From Pyronema omphalodes (lineage: Eukaryota > Ascomycota > Pezizomycetes > Pezizales > Pyronemataceae): DNA of 64,000 nt. Under the pieces are notes generated by a model. The model was not told where the DNA came from and did no database searches. It saw nothing but the letters and a program-made list of their open reading frames with translations. The stretch is from NCBI GenBank assembly GCA_024516155.1, contig JAJJXM010000005.1, positions 62,001-126,000 on the forward strand. The letters are read 5' to 3'. Each line of letters begins with the position of its first letter. Position 1 is the stretch's first letter. A program made the position numbers and the translations under genes. Positions 36,465-47,788 of the stretch are shown here, piece by piece.

Positions 36465-38078
36465 CTAGCGTTGTGCAGGAAGTTCGATATCGTTTTGATA
36501 CATCCCCGTCTTTCTCCCTGTTTCTAAGATGGCCATGTATTGTCCCGCTTCCACATCTGCTGCTAAATCCCGTTGTCTATGCATTTTACTCCATAGCATC
36601 CAACTCGCAATCACTACAGCCGTTAATGGTATTGTAACGATCCAGTATATCCATAATGATTCCACTCCTTCACCAATCTTGATGATGTTTGCACTGAAAA
36701 AAGTCTACCCATCTCATTAGCGTCGCTCTGAAAAAGTATTCAAGAGATTATTAGCTAGATACTCACCGCCACAAAAGTCCCCGGCAAAAAGAAAGTTGTC
36801 AATAAAGCAATAGCTTTCATATCATACCCATCACTTTTCGCCGCTTTCGCAATTTGATAGTTTAATTTATTATCATTCTGCGAAACCGTCGAATACAACA
36901 TGGTATGTTGCGCAGTAACTCTTTTACTAAGCGAATCAAAAGTTTCTTTACACCCGATAAACAGTTCCTTAATCGCCTCTAAATACTCCTTATACTCTCT
37001 ATATTGTCCCGGTTCATTTTCCTCTGGTTTTTTTCCGCCAATTGGTCCGTTTTTTAATTCCCCCAACAGGAACAAAGACCAGCGAATTCCGTAATTGGCA
37101 CGATTGTCGGAGCAGGCCAGTTGGTGGATTAATCGGTTTATTCCCTTGATAACAACCGCGGGATCATGACTTCCTGATAATGACTCTTCTTGGGCTTTCC
37201 AATCTTTATAAGCCATTCCTCCTCCTAATCGAAGGATCTTACTCCCGAATCCAACCCGGACTATCTCCAGGTCGGATTGGTAGATGGACAATGCCATGAT
37301 GGGAATATGTAACCAATGGAACCTTGGAGCTGAGGGGATCGATTGCTTAAGTAAATCTGGAAGTCGGGTATGCCAGGAACCGAAATGTGCATGGAGTAAC
37401 CCGGTTGTGAGATTACTGGCCGAATGGTGGAAGAGCATTAGGGTTATCTTTACGGTTGGGTTGTTGAGCCCTAGATCTGGAGTTTGCATTATTAACCCAG
37501 TGCCATCGCTCTCGGAACTTTTGGCGAGGATCCCGCTGCCGTTGTTGGAGATGAAGGTCATGAAGTGGCGCGGAATACGTAGACCTGTCATGATGGTTGC
37601 GAAGTCGGGCTGTGAGAAGGGAATGGTTTGGCCGAAGGATTCGGAGTCTTTGGTTGTGCCCATGCTTAGTCTGGGAATGGGGGGTTTTTTTTAGTATTTG
37701 GATCATGGTGCTGAATATATTGATGTTTTTAGGTAGTTGTGGGAGCTTACAATAATCGAAATCCGCCCGCTGAGTCTGGGTTTGGGGTATAAACAAATTT
37801 TCCCTGTGAGGAATATCGTCAGCCTAAAATCAGCTTGGATATGATTTTTTATGAATTTTAAGAGAAGAAGAATGGCTTACTTTCTCTTTCACAAAATCCC
37901 CCACCTCGTCACTCGATAACTCGCCTTGTTTAATCACTGTTGGTGAATCATTATACCATCGTGCTTCGATATACTGTACAGGCTTCGCAATATAGGTTGG
38001 TGCAGCAGGTACCGCGTTGGATTCTTCTAAGCCTGTTTCGAGTATAGCAGACGATCCGGAGTTGATAGTGCTTGACAT
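36465..38078 (-). CDS. CorA-like membrane protein (Mg2+ transporter-like)
   Basis: Member of the large fungal group of CorA-like proteins; transport activity is unproven. Minus-strand exons 38078-37881, 37803-37751, 37670-36767 and 36704-36465, introns 77, 80 and 62 nt, 464 aa. The soluble N-terminal part contains an IPRHFMTFIS segment, a long helical region, and a pre-membrane helix (KAAKSDGYDMKAIALLTTFFLPGTFVA). Two transmembrane segments lie at about 370-392 and 403-424 (LWIYWIVTIPLTAVVIASWMLW), the CorA arrangement. The canonical GMN selectivity motif after the first helix is absent (TFFSANII there), common in this fungal group and arguing against ordinary Mg2+ selectivity. The C-terminal tail is cytosolic, about 40 residues. 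Frame is kept across every junction. Confidence 0.82.
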
Positions 38079-38857
38079 GATTTGGGTGAACCTTCGGGAT
38101 AGCTGAATCAGAGCTTTAAGTTGTGGCTAATGGTAAAGAAGTCGTAGCTTCCTGGTTTTACCTGCGTCGTGGAGCAAAGCCGAGTTTTTATATTTTTCGC
38201 AAAATATAGTGTAGAGCCTGTAGAAGAAGCAGGCTAGATAGATTTAGTATTCCTGAGGTACATATGCGTTCAACTGCTGCTGCGGATGAACTGGCGAAGG
38301 CTATGAAATTGTGGCAGAGCTTTTGTGAGGAAACAGATGCGGTTGGTTATGCAACTGAGATCACGAGTGAAATTAGGCGACCAATTATGCATGGTGCCAG
38401 TTTTGGACGAGGGGGGCGATGCGCACATTCCAGGCGCTTTCTGTGAATAGGGCTGGAATTAGTTTCGGCGTGAGTTCTTCGCTTGAGTTCCAACTTGTGA
38501 AGTTGGAGTTTGATTCGACTGTTTCTTAAGGTATGTTTCGAGGTTTCTGTGCGTGGATTCATTAGGCTTGGTTGGTTCGACGAAATGGAGGAGAGAATCC
38601 GTACTGCAAAGGTAGAATATTCATGTATGGGTTGTGACCAAAATGGTAGTGATAGCCGGCGAATTTATACCTCTACCTCAAGCTCCATCAAAGACGAATC
38701 TTCAGCAGTTCCCTAACCAAGATTACTTTTCTTCGGAAATTATCGGACAACCTCCACTGAGCTCCACAGCAACCCGAGTACTATTCGCATTCACTCACAA
38801 AACTGTTCCCTGCCGGCATCAGTTTCATTTCACAAAGAAAATCAACAGACATCAAAA
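38079..38857. promoter_or_regulatory. Divergent intergenic region, CorA-like gene / metacaspase
   Basis: The 779 bp separates divergent starts. Small ORFs (for example 38264-38446 plus) lack family features. No convincing regulatory site beyond AT-rich promoter-like DNA. Confidence 0.4.
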
Positions 38858-40121
38858 ATGGGAAACGAGAATTCCAAGTCGATACAGGTAATCAGCTACA
38901 AGAATCTTCCATTACACTGAAATAAATACGGAGTGGAGTGTATAACTGTTTACTAATCTAAACTTTAGATCAACCCCGGATCCCAGAGAAGCGACCCTCG
39001 TGGAAACGAAAATACTTCTAGGAAACGCAAGGCAGTGATAATTGGAATAAATTACTATAACCAAGGGTCACGAAGTCTCCGTGGTTGTGTCAACGATGCC
39101 AACCATATGGCCCTATTCTTACACCGTTACGCAGCGTATAGCTGGTCTGATATGGTCGTTCTATCAGATGATCATCAAAGTCAGAGAAACGAAGGCTATC
39201 CTAATACATGGCCTACGAGGAACAATATACTCATGGCTATGCATTGGCTAGTTAAAGATGCACAACCAGGTGATGAGTTGTTTTTCCATTACTCAGGCCA
39301 TGGTGCTTTTATAGAAGACCTCGACGGAGATGAAGTGAATGGCGTAGACGAATTGATATGTCCAGTAAATATGGACCCCGGTATGCCCAGGCGTGGTGTT
39401 ATAACAGATGATATGATTCATGAAATAATGTAATTCTGCTTGAATTTCTACCTTAGAATCTTCTCAAAATATGCTAATAGACCACAGGGTTAAGCCATTA
39501 AAGGCCGGGGTTAAACTCACAGCCCTTTTTGATTCCTGTTTCTCTGGTTCGGTGATGGATCTTCCTTACATGTACCATCATACCGGAAAGCAGAAGATAG
39601 CGCATCCTATCCTGGACATTATGGTGTTTTTGTTCTGGATGTCATACTGCTACGCTTTGGGTAATTTGACATTATTTCCCGTAATTTACGCATCGATTCT
39701 GCAGAGGATCAAAACTCGGGGTGTAGAAGAACGAAATATGAGGACAAAATTTTCACCAGCAGATGTTGTTATGTTTTCTGGATGCAGAGATGACCAAATG
39801 AGCTCAGATACAATAGAAAACAGGCAGAATACTGGTGTTTTAACTTGGGCTTTCCTCCAGTATTTGTCAAATCATCCCACAGCGACTTACAAGGAGTTGT
39901 TGAATGGAATAAGAAACCTATGTTTTCAGCACGGGTATACACAGATTCCGCAACTGTCATGCTCTCATCCATTAGGTAAGAACACATTTTTCTAAGGGCT
40001 GTTCGTTCACTTTGACTAAACTTGAGATTCTGGAATTGCCTTGAACTGATGTTGATTCACTATAGATACGAATTTACAGGCGTTTGAGGGAATCATTGAT
40101 ATCCTACATGAGGGCTACTGA
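38858..40121 (+). CDS. Type I metacaspase, putatively N-myristoylated
   Basis: Arg/Lys-specific, Ca2+-dependent cysteine protease of the caspase-like clan CD. Exons 38858-38887, 38969-39429, 39488-39975 and 40066-40121; introns 81, 58 and 90 nt; 344 aa. Catalytic dyad intact: His121 in FFHYSGHG and Cys181 in LFDSCFSG. Other landmarks: KAVIIGINYY, LRGCVNDA, EDLDGDEVNGVDE, SPADVVMFSGCRDDQ, SWAF-like TWAFLQYL and QLSCSHPLDTNLQAF. Unusual points: the Pro/Gln-rich prodomain of most fungal metacaspases is absent; the first exon codes MGNENSKSIQ, a good N-myristoylation context (Gly2, Ser6, Lys7); and residues 205-235, normally a mild linker, form a strongly hydrophobic stretch (ILDIMVFLFWMSY..). 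Membrane attachment is an inference. Confidence 0.9.
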
Positions 40122-41795
40122 GAATCATCAGAACAACTGCATGTAGTGTGTTCCCAGGGCGGTAAGCCTTACTAAGGAAGCAAGCTAAGAAAAAAACGGC
40201 GGTTGAGCAAGTTTTTGGGTCTCCTGGTTTGTGGGTCTTTGGATTCTCGGTTTTCTCGGTTTTCTTTGTGTCTTCGTGCATTCTTTGCTTTTACCCTGTT
40301 TGTTTATTTTCTTATGAGTGGCTGCTGGTCGGCCTTGTATGAAAATCTGCAGTTATATTGTAAAATTTATCGTGTATGGCGGCGATGACGAGTCATGACT
40401 CGGGGGGCGATTTATTTAGCCCGGGTTTATTTATCAAAAAATTGTATTTGTTGAAGACTGGAGTAACGTTCATGTCAAGTGACTGAATCTCCTGTGTGAT
40501 AACTTCCTAACAACCTTGACTTATCGAGTCTACTCCAGAGTAGGGAGGACTCTGTCATGGACTATCAGGCAGAGCGGATACTTTACTGTATCCCAATACG
40601 TTGCGGCTGGCCAACTAAACTTACAGGATATAGGTTCACCAGTAGGCTCAGCGGGGCCCATTACAGGATTCATCGAGCGACAGGCCATGTAGCAGTTTAA
40701 TCCAGACCTTAACAACCAAGGGCTGTGGTCAATATATTTACATAATACTCGGGGCCATACATATGTATAATCACAGACAGTCCTTGAAAGCTAGTATAGC
40801 TAATACGTATCAAAACTCACTTATAGTAAGTGTTTATATAGCTTTTCATGAATAAATAATCTGGGAACTTAAAGAATTTATGAAGTTTATGAAATTTATG
40901 GAGTTCGCCAATATACAATCTCAAGTTAGATAGATGCTATTGTAATTTCTATCTCTTGCAAGCTTTGAACTATAGTTTAGAGCATTCTACTTTTATCTAC
41001 TTACCGGGGAAGATATCGGGCTGTTGGCTGTTGCTCTTATGGTTGAAAACCCTATACAGTGGAATGGTAAGGTTATTTGGAAGATTTCTGGGAGTCTGTG
41101 GTTGCATTTCTGTGGTTCGGCTATTGTTTCTTCTCATGAAGGGGGGTTAGAAGTCACTGCTGCGGTTGTGATTGTTTTTGTTTGAGAGTTGCTGGTTTGG
41201 AGCTGCTGTTATGGAGGTTTGCTGCGAAGGGAAATGTGGAACGTTGGTGTGGAATATGAATAAAGCAACATTGAACTGGGTCCCGAGTTTAAGAAGCTGG
41301 TGAGAAGCTATAGCAGCTGTTAAGGAGCTTGAACTCCCATACTTGCTAGTATATCCGGGAATAGCTGTGCCTTTAACTACTGTAGCGTATATCTTTACTA
41401 TATGCATGATTTCTAGAAGTGGGTTTCTACATTTATCTTTTGTTCGATATTGGCGCCGTTTTCCGGCGAGGGAATGTGAAAGTTGGGGGAATATTGTACA
41501 ATTACATAACCATATATGGATTGGTGTAGCACCATTTTCTCTACAGCTTGTAAATACTTTGGGTATCTCAGTTTCCATGACCCAAAATCCTGGCTACCGA
41601 TAGTACAAATTCCGTAAATTTTTCACTCCGTTTTCTTTTTTGGAGCAAATAATGGACGATGCCAAGATATCAGTGGCAGACCTCGCTGCACAATAACACC
41701 CCTCCCCCGCTAATCAATTTACAATCCACTATCCTCCATCGATGCTCCTATAGCGGTATCCATTCTCTAATCCTTCTTCTACTCACAACCATCCT
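40122..41795. other. Intergenic region, no gene supported
   Basis: 3' flank of the metacaspase and of UreF. Short ORFs at 40203-40388, 40956-41150 and 41147-41578 have no domain, no splice context and no similarity I recognise. Confidence 0.45.
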
Positions 41796-42533
41796 CTAAC
41801 TATTAAACACCCTACTATAAAGCAACTCATGCCGTCCCTGCCACAAATCCACAGCAGGTACCGTCTGGCCGACCTCATCCGTCCTTAACCGACCCCCCCT
41901 CTCCACCGCCTCCATCAACAACCTCCTTATCTCCTCCCCCGCCAAGATTTTCTGACTTTCATAAGGCCCAATAGCGCCCAATCTTACGGCCGCCGATAAC
42001 ACAGCCTTCGCATGATTCAACACAAAAATATACTGCACATCCTCCAACGCCAGACCCGCCGCTCTACAAACCAATCCCCAAGCAACCGGTAAATGACCCT
42101 GCGCCTCTCCAGGTTTCCTAAACGCATTTTTATATTCCTTAACACAGCTCCGTAGCTCGGTGTCGGAACATAAAGCCACCAATGACTTCTCCCAAACTCC
42201 TACTAATGCTCGACCTTGTGATACACTGGCACGCTTGGCGACGGGACATAGAGTGCTGGCATCTAATTCATCGTCTAGATTTGCGGCGCTTTCGGGTGTG
42301 TGGTAGACGGCGGTTACGAAGGGGAGAACTGTCGTGGATACGGAGAGAAGAGAGTACTGGAGGAATGTAAAGACCAACTCCCGCGCTGGGGCCCGCTGGT
42401 GCGATTGCAGATGTGGGTTGGAATTGTGGGAGGCGTGCGCGAGGAAGGATTCGAGACTGCTGGAGAAGGCGAAGGAACCTAAGGGGAGGGCGGAGTCGGA
42501 TAAGAGAAGGAGGGGATGGAGAGATGTCGCCAT
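41796..42533 (-). CDS. ureF: Urease accessory protein UreF
   Basis: Part of the UreD/F/G chaperone complex that delivers nickel to urease in the cytosol, enabling use of urea as a nitrogen source. It is a single intron-less ORF of 245 aa, in the family range. Seen: the N-terminal signature LLLLSDSALPLGSFAFSSSLESFLAH, then VFTFLQYSLLS, the CPVAKRASVSQGRALVGVWEKSL segment, GHLPVAWGLVCRAAGL, and AVRLGAIGPYESQKIL, in the order seen in fungal and plant UreF. The product ends at the conserved HELLYSRVFNS. No other urease gene lies in the window, normal for fungi where these genes are scattered. Confidence 0.94.
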   Translation of the reverse strand: MATSLHPLLLLSDSALPLGSFAFSSSLESFLAHASHNSNPHLQSHQRAPARELVFTFLQYSLLSVSTTVLPFVTAVYHTPESAANLDDELDASTLCPVAKRASVSQGRALVGVWEKSLVALCSDTELRSCVKEYKNAFRKPGEAQGHLPVAWGLVCRAAGLALEDVQYIFVLNHAKAVLSAAVRLGAIGPYESQKILAGEEIRRLLMEAVERGGRLRTDEVGQTVPAVDLWQGRHELLYSRVFNS

Positions 42534-43539
42534 TGATGTTGATGTTGATGTTGCTGTTCAAAGGGGTATCTATGAGAATAGTTGATGATGAACTTCCAGG
42601 AGCCTTCCGAATAGGTATCTGTCTATCTGGGTGATCGATATCGATATGCTGATTCGAAAACTATTTCAAAAAGCGGTCGCAAAGCGTCGCAAAGTGTCGC
42701 AAAGTATCAAGTTCCGAAGTAAAAGTAAAAGTCAAGTATCACCAATCGATCCTCCTCTCAAGAACCCCAGGATCTGAAAAGGATTCCATGGTAATGGTAT
42801 CGGTACAGAAAGATATTGATATCGGTAATCATTGTAGCTTCGAATCCTAGAAAGAATCTCGGGAATCTCGGGAATGCGGGGTGGCCACGTTGGGTTCGAT
42901 AAGGTTGGGCTGGGTTCGTTCGATAAGGTGGGTTGGGTTCGGCGGGGGTTGACTGGGTTGTATGTATGGGGTTTTAGATAAGAGAAAACGGTACAGTTAA
43001 GTTCGATGAGGGGTACATACATACAGTAAAAAAACATTCCGATCCGATATGTACGATAAGGTAATATCGGTAGCTCTGGCTCCTGTTAGCACATCATAAA
43101 TAAGCGACCGAGACCTAAAACCGAAGAACGAAAACCAAAAACCAAAAACCGAAGACCCAAGACCCAAGACCCAAAACCGAAGATCTACGATACATGACCA
43201 TGCCAACACGATCTTAGTCCTCAAACCCTCTGATCAATCGATCCCCAGAAATCAAACATATGGTACAGTGGTACACTATACAGATCAACCATCACATCTC
43301 TACATAAACCATATACCATAAGCTATGGAATCTACATGTATTCCACCTATACCATAATCCGTATAGCGCATCGCCATCAACAGAGCACATAGGGTCTTAA
43401 CCAGATTTCTTGATCCATTCTCCGGCTTTTTTCTATTTTTTACGGAATTTTTTTTTAAGCTTTTAGCCACCATTTTTTTCTTTTTTTTTTTTTTTGAACC
43501 TTTCACTCCGTTTTCCTGCCTGCCTTCTTTTTATCAGGT

Positions 43540-43637
43540 GACTAACCTAACTAACCTAACTAACCTAACTAACCTAACCGACCGATAAACGGCTACAACG
43601 GCCACAACGGCCACAACGGCTACAACGGCCACAACGG
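43540..43637. repeat. CTAACCTAA array followed by ACGGC(C/T)ACA nonamer array
   Basis: Two adjacent tandem arrays. The first resembles telomeric DNA superficially but its unit (AACTAACCT-like) is not TTAGGG. The second has about six copies of a 9-nt unit. Confidence 0.75.
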
Positions 43638-44118
43638 CAGTAATAGAGCTTAGGATACCACCCACCATACCACCATATCCTCGGACCTCCAGTATTCGAG
43701 AATCGAGATTTCACAACCTATTATTTCCCCGATGAAACGAAACCGAAAACTTGTGCTTTCAGTATCGCTTTCAGTATCATTCAGGTCAACTCATCGTTAT
43801 GTATATTTCCTTCTACATACCATACCATAACCCCCATACCTTATATATTGTATATCTTTACTAAAACACTCTTGATATACTCTAATAAAACACTCTTGAT
43901 ATATATATATATCTTTACTAAAACACTCTTGAACTTTAATATAATTTTATTTTATTTTAACTCCAAAATCCAAACCCAAAATCCAAACCCCAAAACCCAA
44001 AACCCCTGAAATCCAAACCCAAAACCCAAACCCCAAAAATCAAGATAACTTCCCAATCTCATTCCCATTCTCATTCTCATTCTCCTCAACCAATAATTCC
44101 AAGGAACCCCCTCCCCTG

Positions 44119-44140
44119 CCCCCCCCCCCCCCCCCCCCCC
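44119..44140. repeat. C22 homopolymer
   Basis: An uninterrupted run of 22 cytosines flanked on both sides by CTCCCCTGCC-like sequence. A second poly-G run lies 70 bp downstream. Confidence 0.8.
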
Positions 44141-44782
44141 TCCCCTGCCCCACCTCATCAAGTATATAGTGCCATAATCCATTTACGGAGCCCGGGTTAA
44201 ACCCGGGTCCAGGGGGGGGGGGGGATCATAATGACGCTCGTGATACAAAAACAAGCAACATGATCATTTCCATTGTCTTGTTTGTATACATGATCGTGTG
44301 ACACTGTGACTGATCCCAGTTTCACGTATTCCAACGTCCATGTCTTATGTTAATTGCATGTTCATCGTATATTCATCGCATGTTCATTGCATGTTCACTG
44401 CATATTCAAGACGAGGTAGATGCAAGTAAGTAAGTAAATAAACTATATCCATCATCTCGATTGAATTTTTCTTTCTATCTACAAATTTTCAACAACACCA
44501 CCGCAATCAATGCGTTCATCTATCCCTGTATTCAATACAAAGCATGAATAATTTAAATAGCTAGTATTCTGATCGAGGTACAAAAAAATAATAATGTTCA
44601 AAAAAGGAAAAAAAAAAAAAAAATGATACCAAAGAGACTTAAAATAGGACAGAAAAAAAAAATCCCAAAGCGCCAAAACCCATGATCATAACCATACCCC
44701 TCGATGCCTGAGGGAGAAACAAAAGGAAATGTATTTTTCGTATCATTCGTTAACGCTCAGCGGTTTGTATAATGATGATTAT

Positions 44783-46416
44783 TTATGGCAGAATGTTCTT
44801 GAGCTGTTCCTTCTGCTCTGGGGTTAATGAGGATGGGAATGCAATCTGTAAAAGGTATTAGTAAATTTTCAAGTCAAAGAGTAGATAAAGGGAGAACTTA
44901 CATCCGCCTTCACAATCAAATCACCCCTCTTACTAGGTTCTTTTGGCAGAGGCATTCCATGACCCGGGAAAGTATCGCTCCATGCTGGAGATGTAGGGCC
45001 TGAGTGACTGACTTTGATATTCTTTCCATCAATTGTGCTGATCTGTTTCTCCCATCCACAAAGAGCTTCCTTGAGAGGAATGGAAATCCTGATCTCCAAA
45101 TCATCACCTACACGGGTGAAGACAGGATGATGCTTCTCAACGACAACAAAATGGATGTCTTGCTTGGTACCGTCGACTTCGTCACCGACGCCGGAGAATT
45201 TGAATTTGCTGCCTGCCTTCATTCCGGGTTTGACCACAATTTCGAGGTCTTTATCCTCACGCTGGATACGTCCCTCGCGGTCGAAGGTCTTGCGCTTAAC
45301 TTTGAACTTCTTGCGAGTTCCACTGAAGAGCCTAGAAATTACCATTAGCATCTGCTATTCCCATTTCCTATCAAGCAAGGATGAAAACTTACTCTTCCAG
45401 TGTAAAGCCAATATTCTTCTCCACCACCGTAGCCTCCGCCTTCTTCGGCACACTACCGCCGCCATTGCTACTACCCCTTCCATTCATTCGTGGTCCGTAT
45501 CCTCCGCGTCCACCTCCTAATGGGCTACCTCCACCAAACAAGCCTTGAAGTAGTTCATCGTCCAACCCATCCAATCCGCCTCCCATCTTGAAGCTCTCAA
45601 AGATACCATTGGGATTTCCGGGGGTGTAGTTGAATGTGTGTGGTCCACCACCTCCTCCGCCAGAGGAGAAAGAGAATCCGCCTCTTCCACCACCACCGCC
45701 AAATCCGGGGAATCCACCAGGGAATCCACCGGCACCACCAGGGAATCCACCACCCCCGGGGAACCCACCGGCACCCTCAGGTCCGGCGCCAGGAGGAGGG
45801 GCAGATCCTCCACGCAGCAGGAATTCGAGACCATATTGGTCGTAGATTTTACGCTTTTCAGGATCGGAAAGAATCTCGTATGCCTGGGAAATTTCTAGGA
45901 AAGTTAGCGGGGTTTCGATCAACACGTGAGAGAAGTGCGGGTTTATGTAGGGCTTAGGCGAGCTTTAGGACTCGGGGTCTGTGCGGGAATGCGGGGACTC
46001 CACAGAAACAGTGGAAAGTGCAAGTAGTTTGTGATTGCTACGGGGATCAAGCTTTAGTGAGAATTAAAAACATACCTTTGAACTTGTCTGCAGCGTTGGG
46101 ATTCTTGTCAGGATGGTATTTTAGGGCACCTTTCCTATAATTCTGTTAGTCGTTCTGCTCTGAACATTACTTTGAAACAATTCCATTCTATTTGTCGCTA
46201 CTCGAAGCTTTGGTGATCCCAGTCAAGCTACGTGGAGCTAGGGGGGCCATGTGGAGCATCGCGAAGCTCCATGCCGCGGAACTTCAAAAAGAATGGAGTT
46301 GGGAATTGCAGAATGAAGCGACTGGGTCAGGCTTACCGGTAGGCCTTCTTGATATCATCCTGACTCGCAGATGGTGAAATCCCGAGGGTGTCGTAGAGTT
46401 TCTTTTCTCTCACCAT
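44783..46416 (-). CDS. SIS1: Type II J-protein, Sis1/DnaJB1-like Hsp40
   Basis: Co-chaperone that hands clients to cytosolic Hsp70 and is essential for protein quality control. Minus-strand exons 46416-46337, 46134-46076, 45894-45393, 45331-44902 and 44845-44783; introns 202, 181, 61 and 56 nt; 377 aa. J domain at residues 1-70 (MVREKKLYDTLGI, HPD at 34-36, KFKEISQAYEIL, KIYDQYGLE). Gly/Phe-rich region from about 75 to 165 with many GGFPGG units, no zinc-finger cysteines, so class II. C-terminal substrate-binding domains: LEELFSGTRKKFKVKRK, VVKPGMKAGSKFKFSGVGD, HPVFTRVGDDL, ALCGWEKQI.TIDGK, PGHGMPLPK and GDLIVK. It lacks the final EEVD-like motif; the end is LKNILP. Splicing splits the J domain into three exons. 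Confidence 0.94.
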
Positions 46417-47788
46417 ATTGACTATCTAAGCTTTCTTTGAGGGTTTCGAGTGGTCTTGTTGACGATCAAGCAGAGCTGAGTCGTGTAGTAGTTATTTGTA
46501 GGAGTGAGCTCTTGGGTTCTGTGGGATCAGTTCGAGGTTTGTGTGATTAGAAGGGTTCTCGGTGTATTGTATTGTTCTGAGTTGCGGGTGTGTGTCAAGA
46601 GCAAGGTAAGTGAAAGCAAGTGTGATCGGTAAGTGGAAGCAAGTGTGGTCGCGCAATGTCGCCCTCTAAAATACCATATGCATCGTTGCTGTGGCGTGGT
46701 TTCTATACGCTTCCATCTTGATCTGTTGCTGGTCCAAAGTGGAACCTCTAAGAGGGAAGGGCAACGGCGTGACGTCAAGCCAGTTAACTATCTGGGTCAA
46801 CTCTATAGCTATGTCATGGCTCTATGTTGTGGCTAAGCATGTTCTTCAGGTAGATCATCTCGCTGTTTACCGCCCTACCCGAATCGCGGCGACTATAGAG
46901 TATTTTAGATGTTTCTACATCCTGCTCATATCTCCGGGCTACGGGTAGAAGATTCTAGAACTTTCTATACTCCCGACTCACGGGAAGGTCAAAACATCAA
47001 TGCGGTATAGAATGGGCTGCGCAGAGCTCAACAAGAGTTCAGATGCTTGATTTCGTGAATGCGTTTAATTGTACGGGAGTGCGATTCATCTGTGACACGA
47101 CGGGCAGTTCCGAGTTCTGCGTTGGATGACAGCTCATCTTGTTCTCTAGCGTCTGTCACGTGCTAGGGAGCAGGGATCTTTCCAGAACGTTCGCATGCTT
47201 CGAGACGTTTCACAACGTTTCTCAACGCAAGCATTACTGTTAGGAAAGTGATAAAAATGTGGTTTCTCTACATAAGTTAATCTCGTCGTAATGATATTCA
47301 GCCCGGTAATTCTGTTGTAAGGACCCAAGAATAATATCCAGCACCATCATAAAAGAAAGGTACATAAACAAAGTACACTAAGGGAGAGAAAACACACCAA
47401 AGACTCAAGTAGTGCACAGGATACAAGAATCTCTGATCACGGTAGTACAATAAAGCAAACAAAACCTCGCCAACAATGGGAAACAGACACAGCCCGAAAC
47501 GAACGAAAATCTGAAAAACGTAACAAAACCAAAGTTTGAAGGAGGAATGCACGAATTCATCTCGTAACTTTCATGACTTTCCTGCCAAAAAGGAGCAGAA
47601 ACTTTATACCAAAAGCCTGACCAAACTAAAAGATTCATAAAACATCAAGCAAGCAAGCATCAAGCAATAATTTCGTTCCATAACACAATGACCATGCGCG
47701 TCATAACCTGAACATATACAAATCGCTACTCCTTTAGTTCCATTATTCCCTTGGTTCCCACGAAGCACTTGATAGCCATTGGTTCTTT
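46417..47788. other. Intergenic region between SIS1 and RFX genes
   Basis: SIS1 promoter side and RFX 3' side. A heat-shock-element-like cluster near 46970-47230 (GAA/TTC words such as TTCTAGAACTTTC at about 46952 and CCAGAACGTTCGCATGCTTCG at about 47181) is compatible with Hsf1 control of SIS1, but it lies 500-800 bp upstream and is only suggestive. No gene seen. Confidence 0.4.

Larger units (their letters stand above)
42534..44782. other. Gene-free repeat-rich region
   Basis: After about 200 bp of UreF promoter the DNA is simple-sequence rich: GGTTGGGTTCG-like words near 42900, ACCAAAAACC words near 43130, CTAACCTAA repeats (43540-43578), an ACGGC(C/T)ACA nonamer array (43585-43637), CCAAACCCAAAA repeats (43970-44040), a C22 run (44119-44140) and a G-rich run near 44212-44224. 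No gene is supported. Confidence 0.6.

Noticed and set aside
43540..43578. Telomere-like CTAACCTAA repeats
   Set aside because: The unit differs from TTAGGG and it sits between ordinary genes; no subtelomeric features accompany it.
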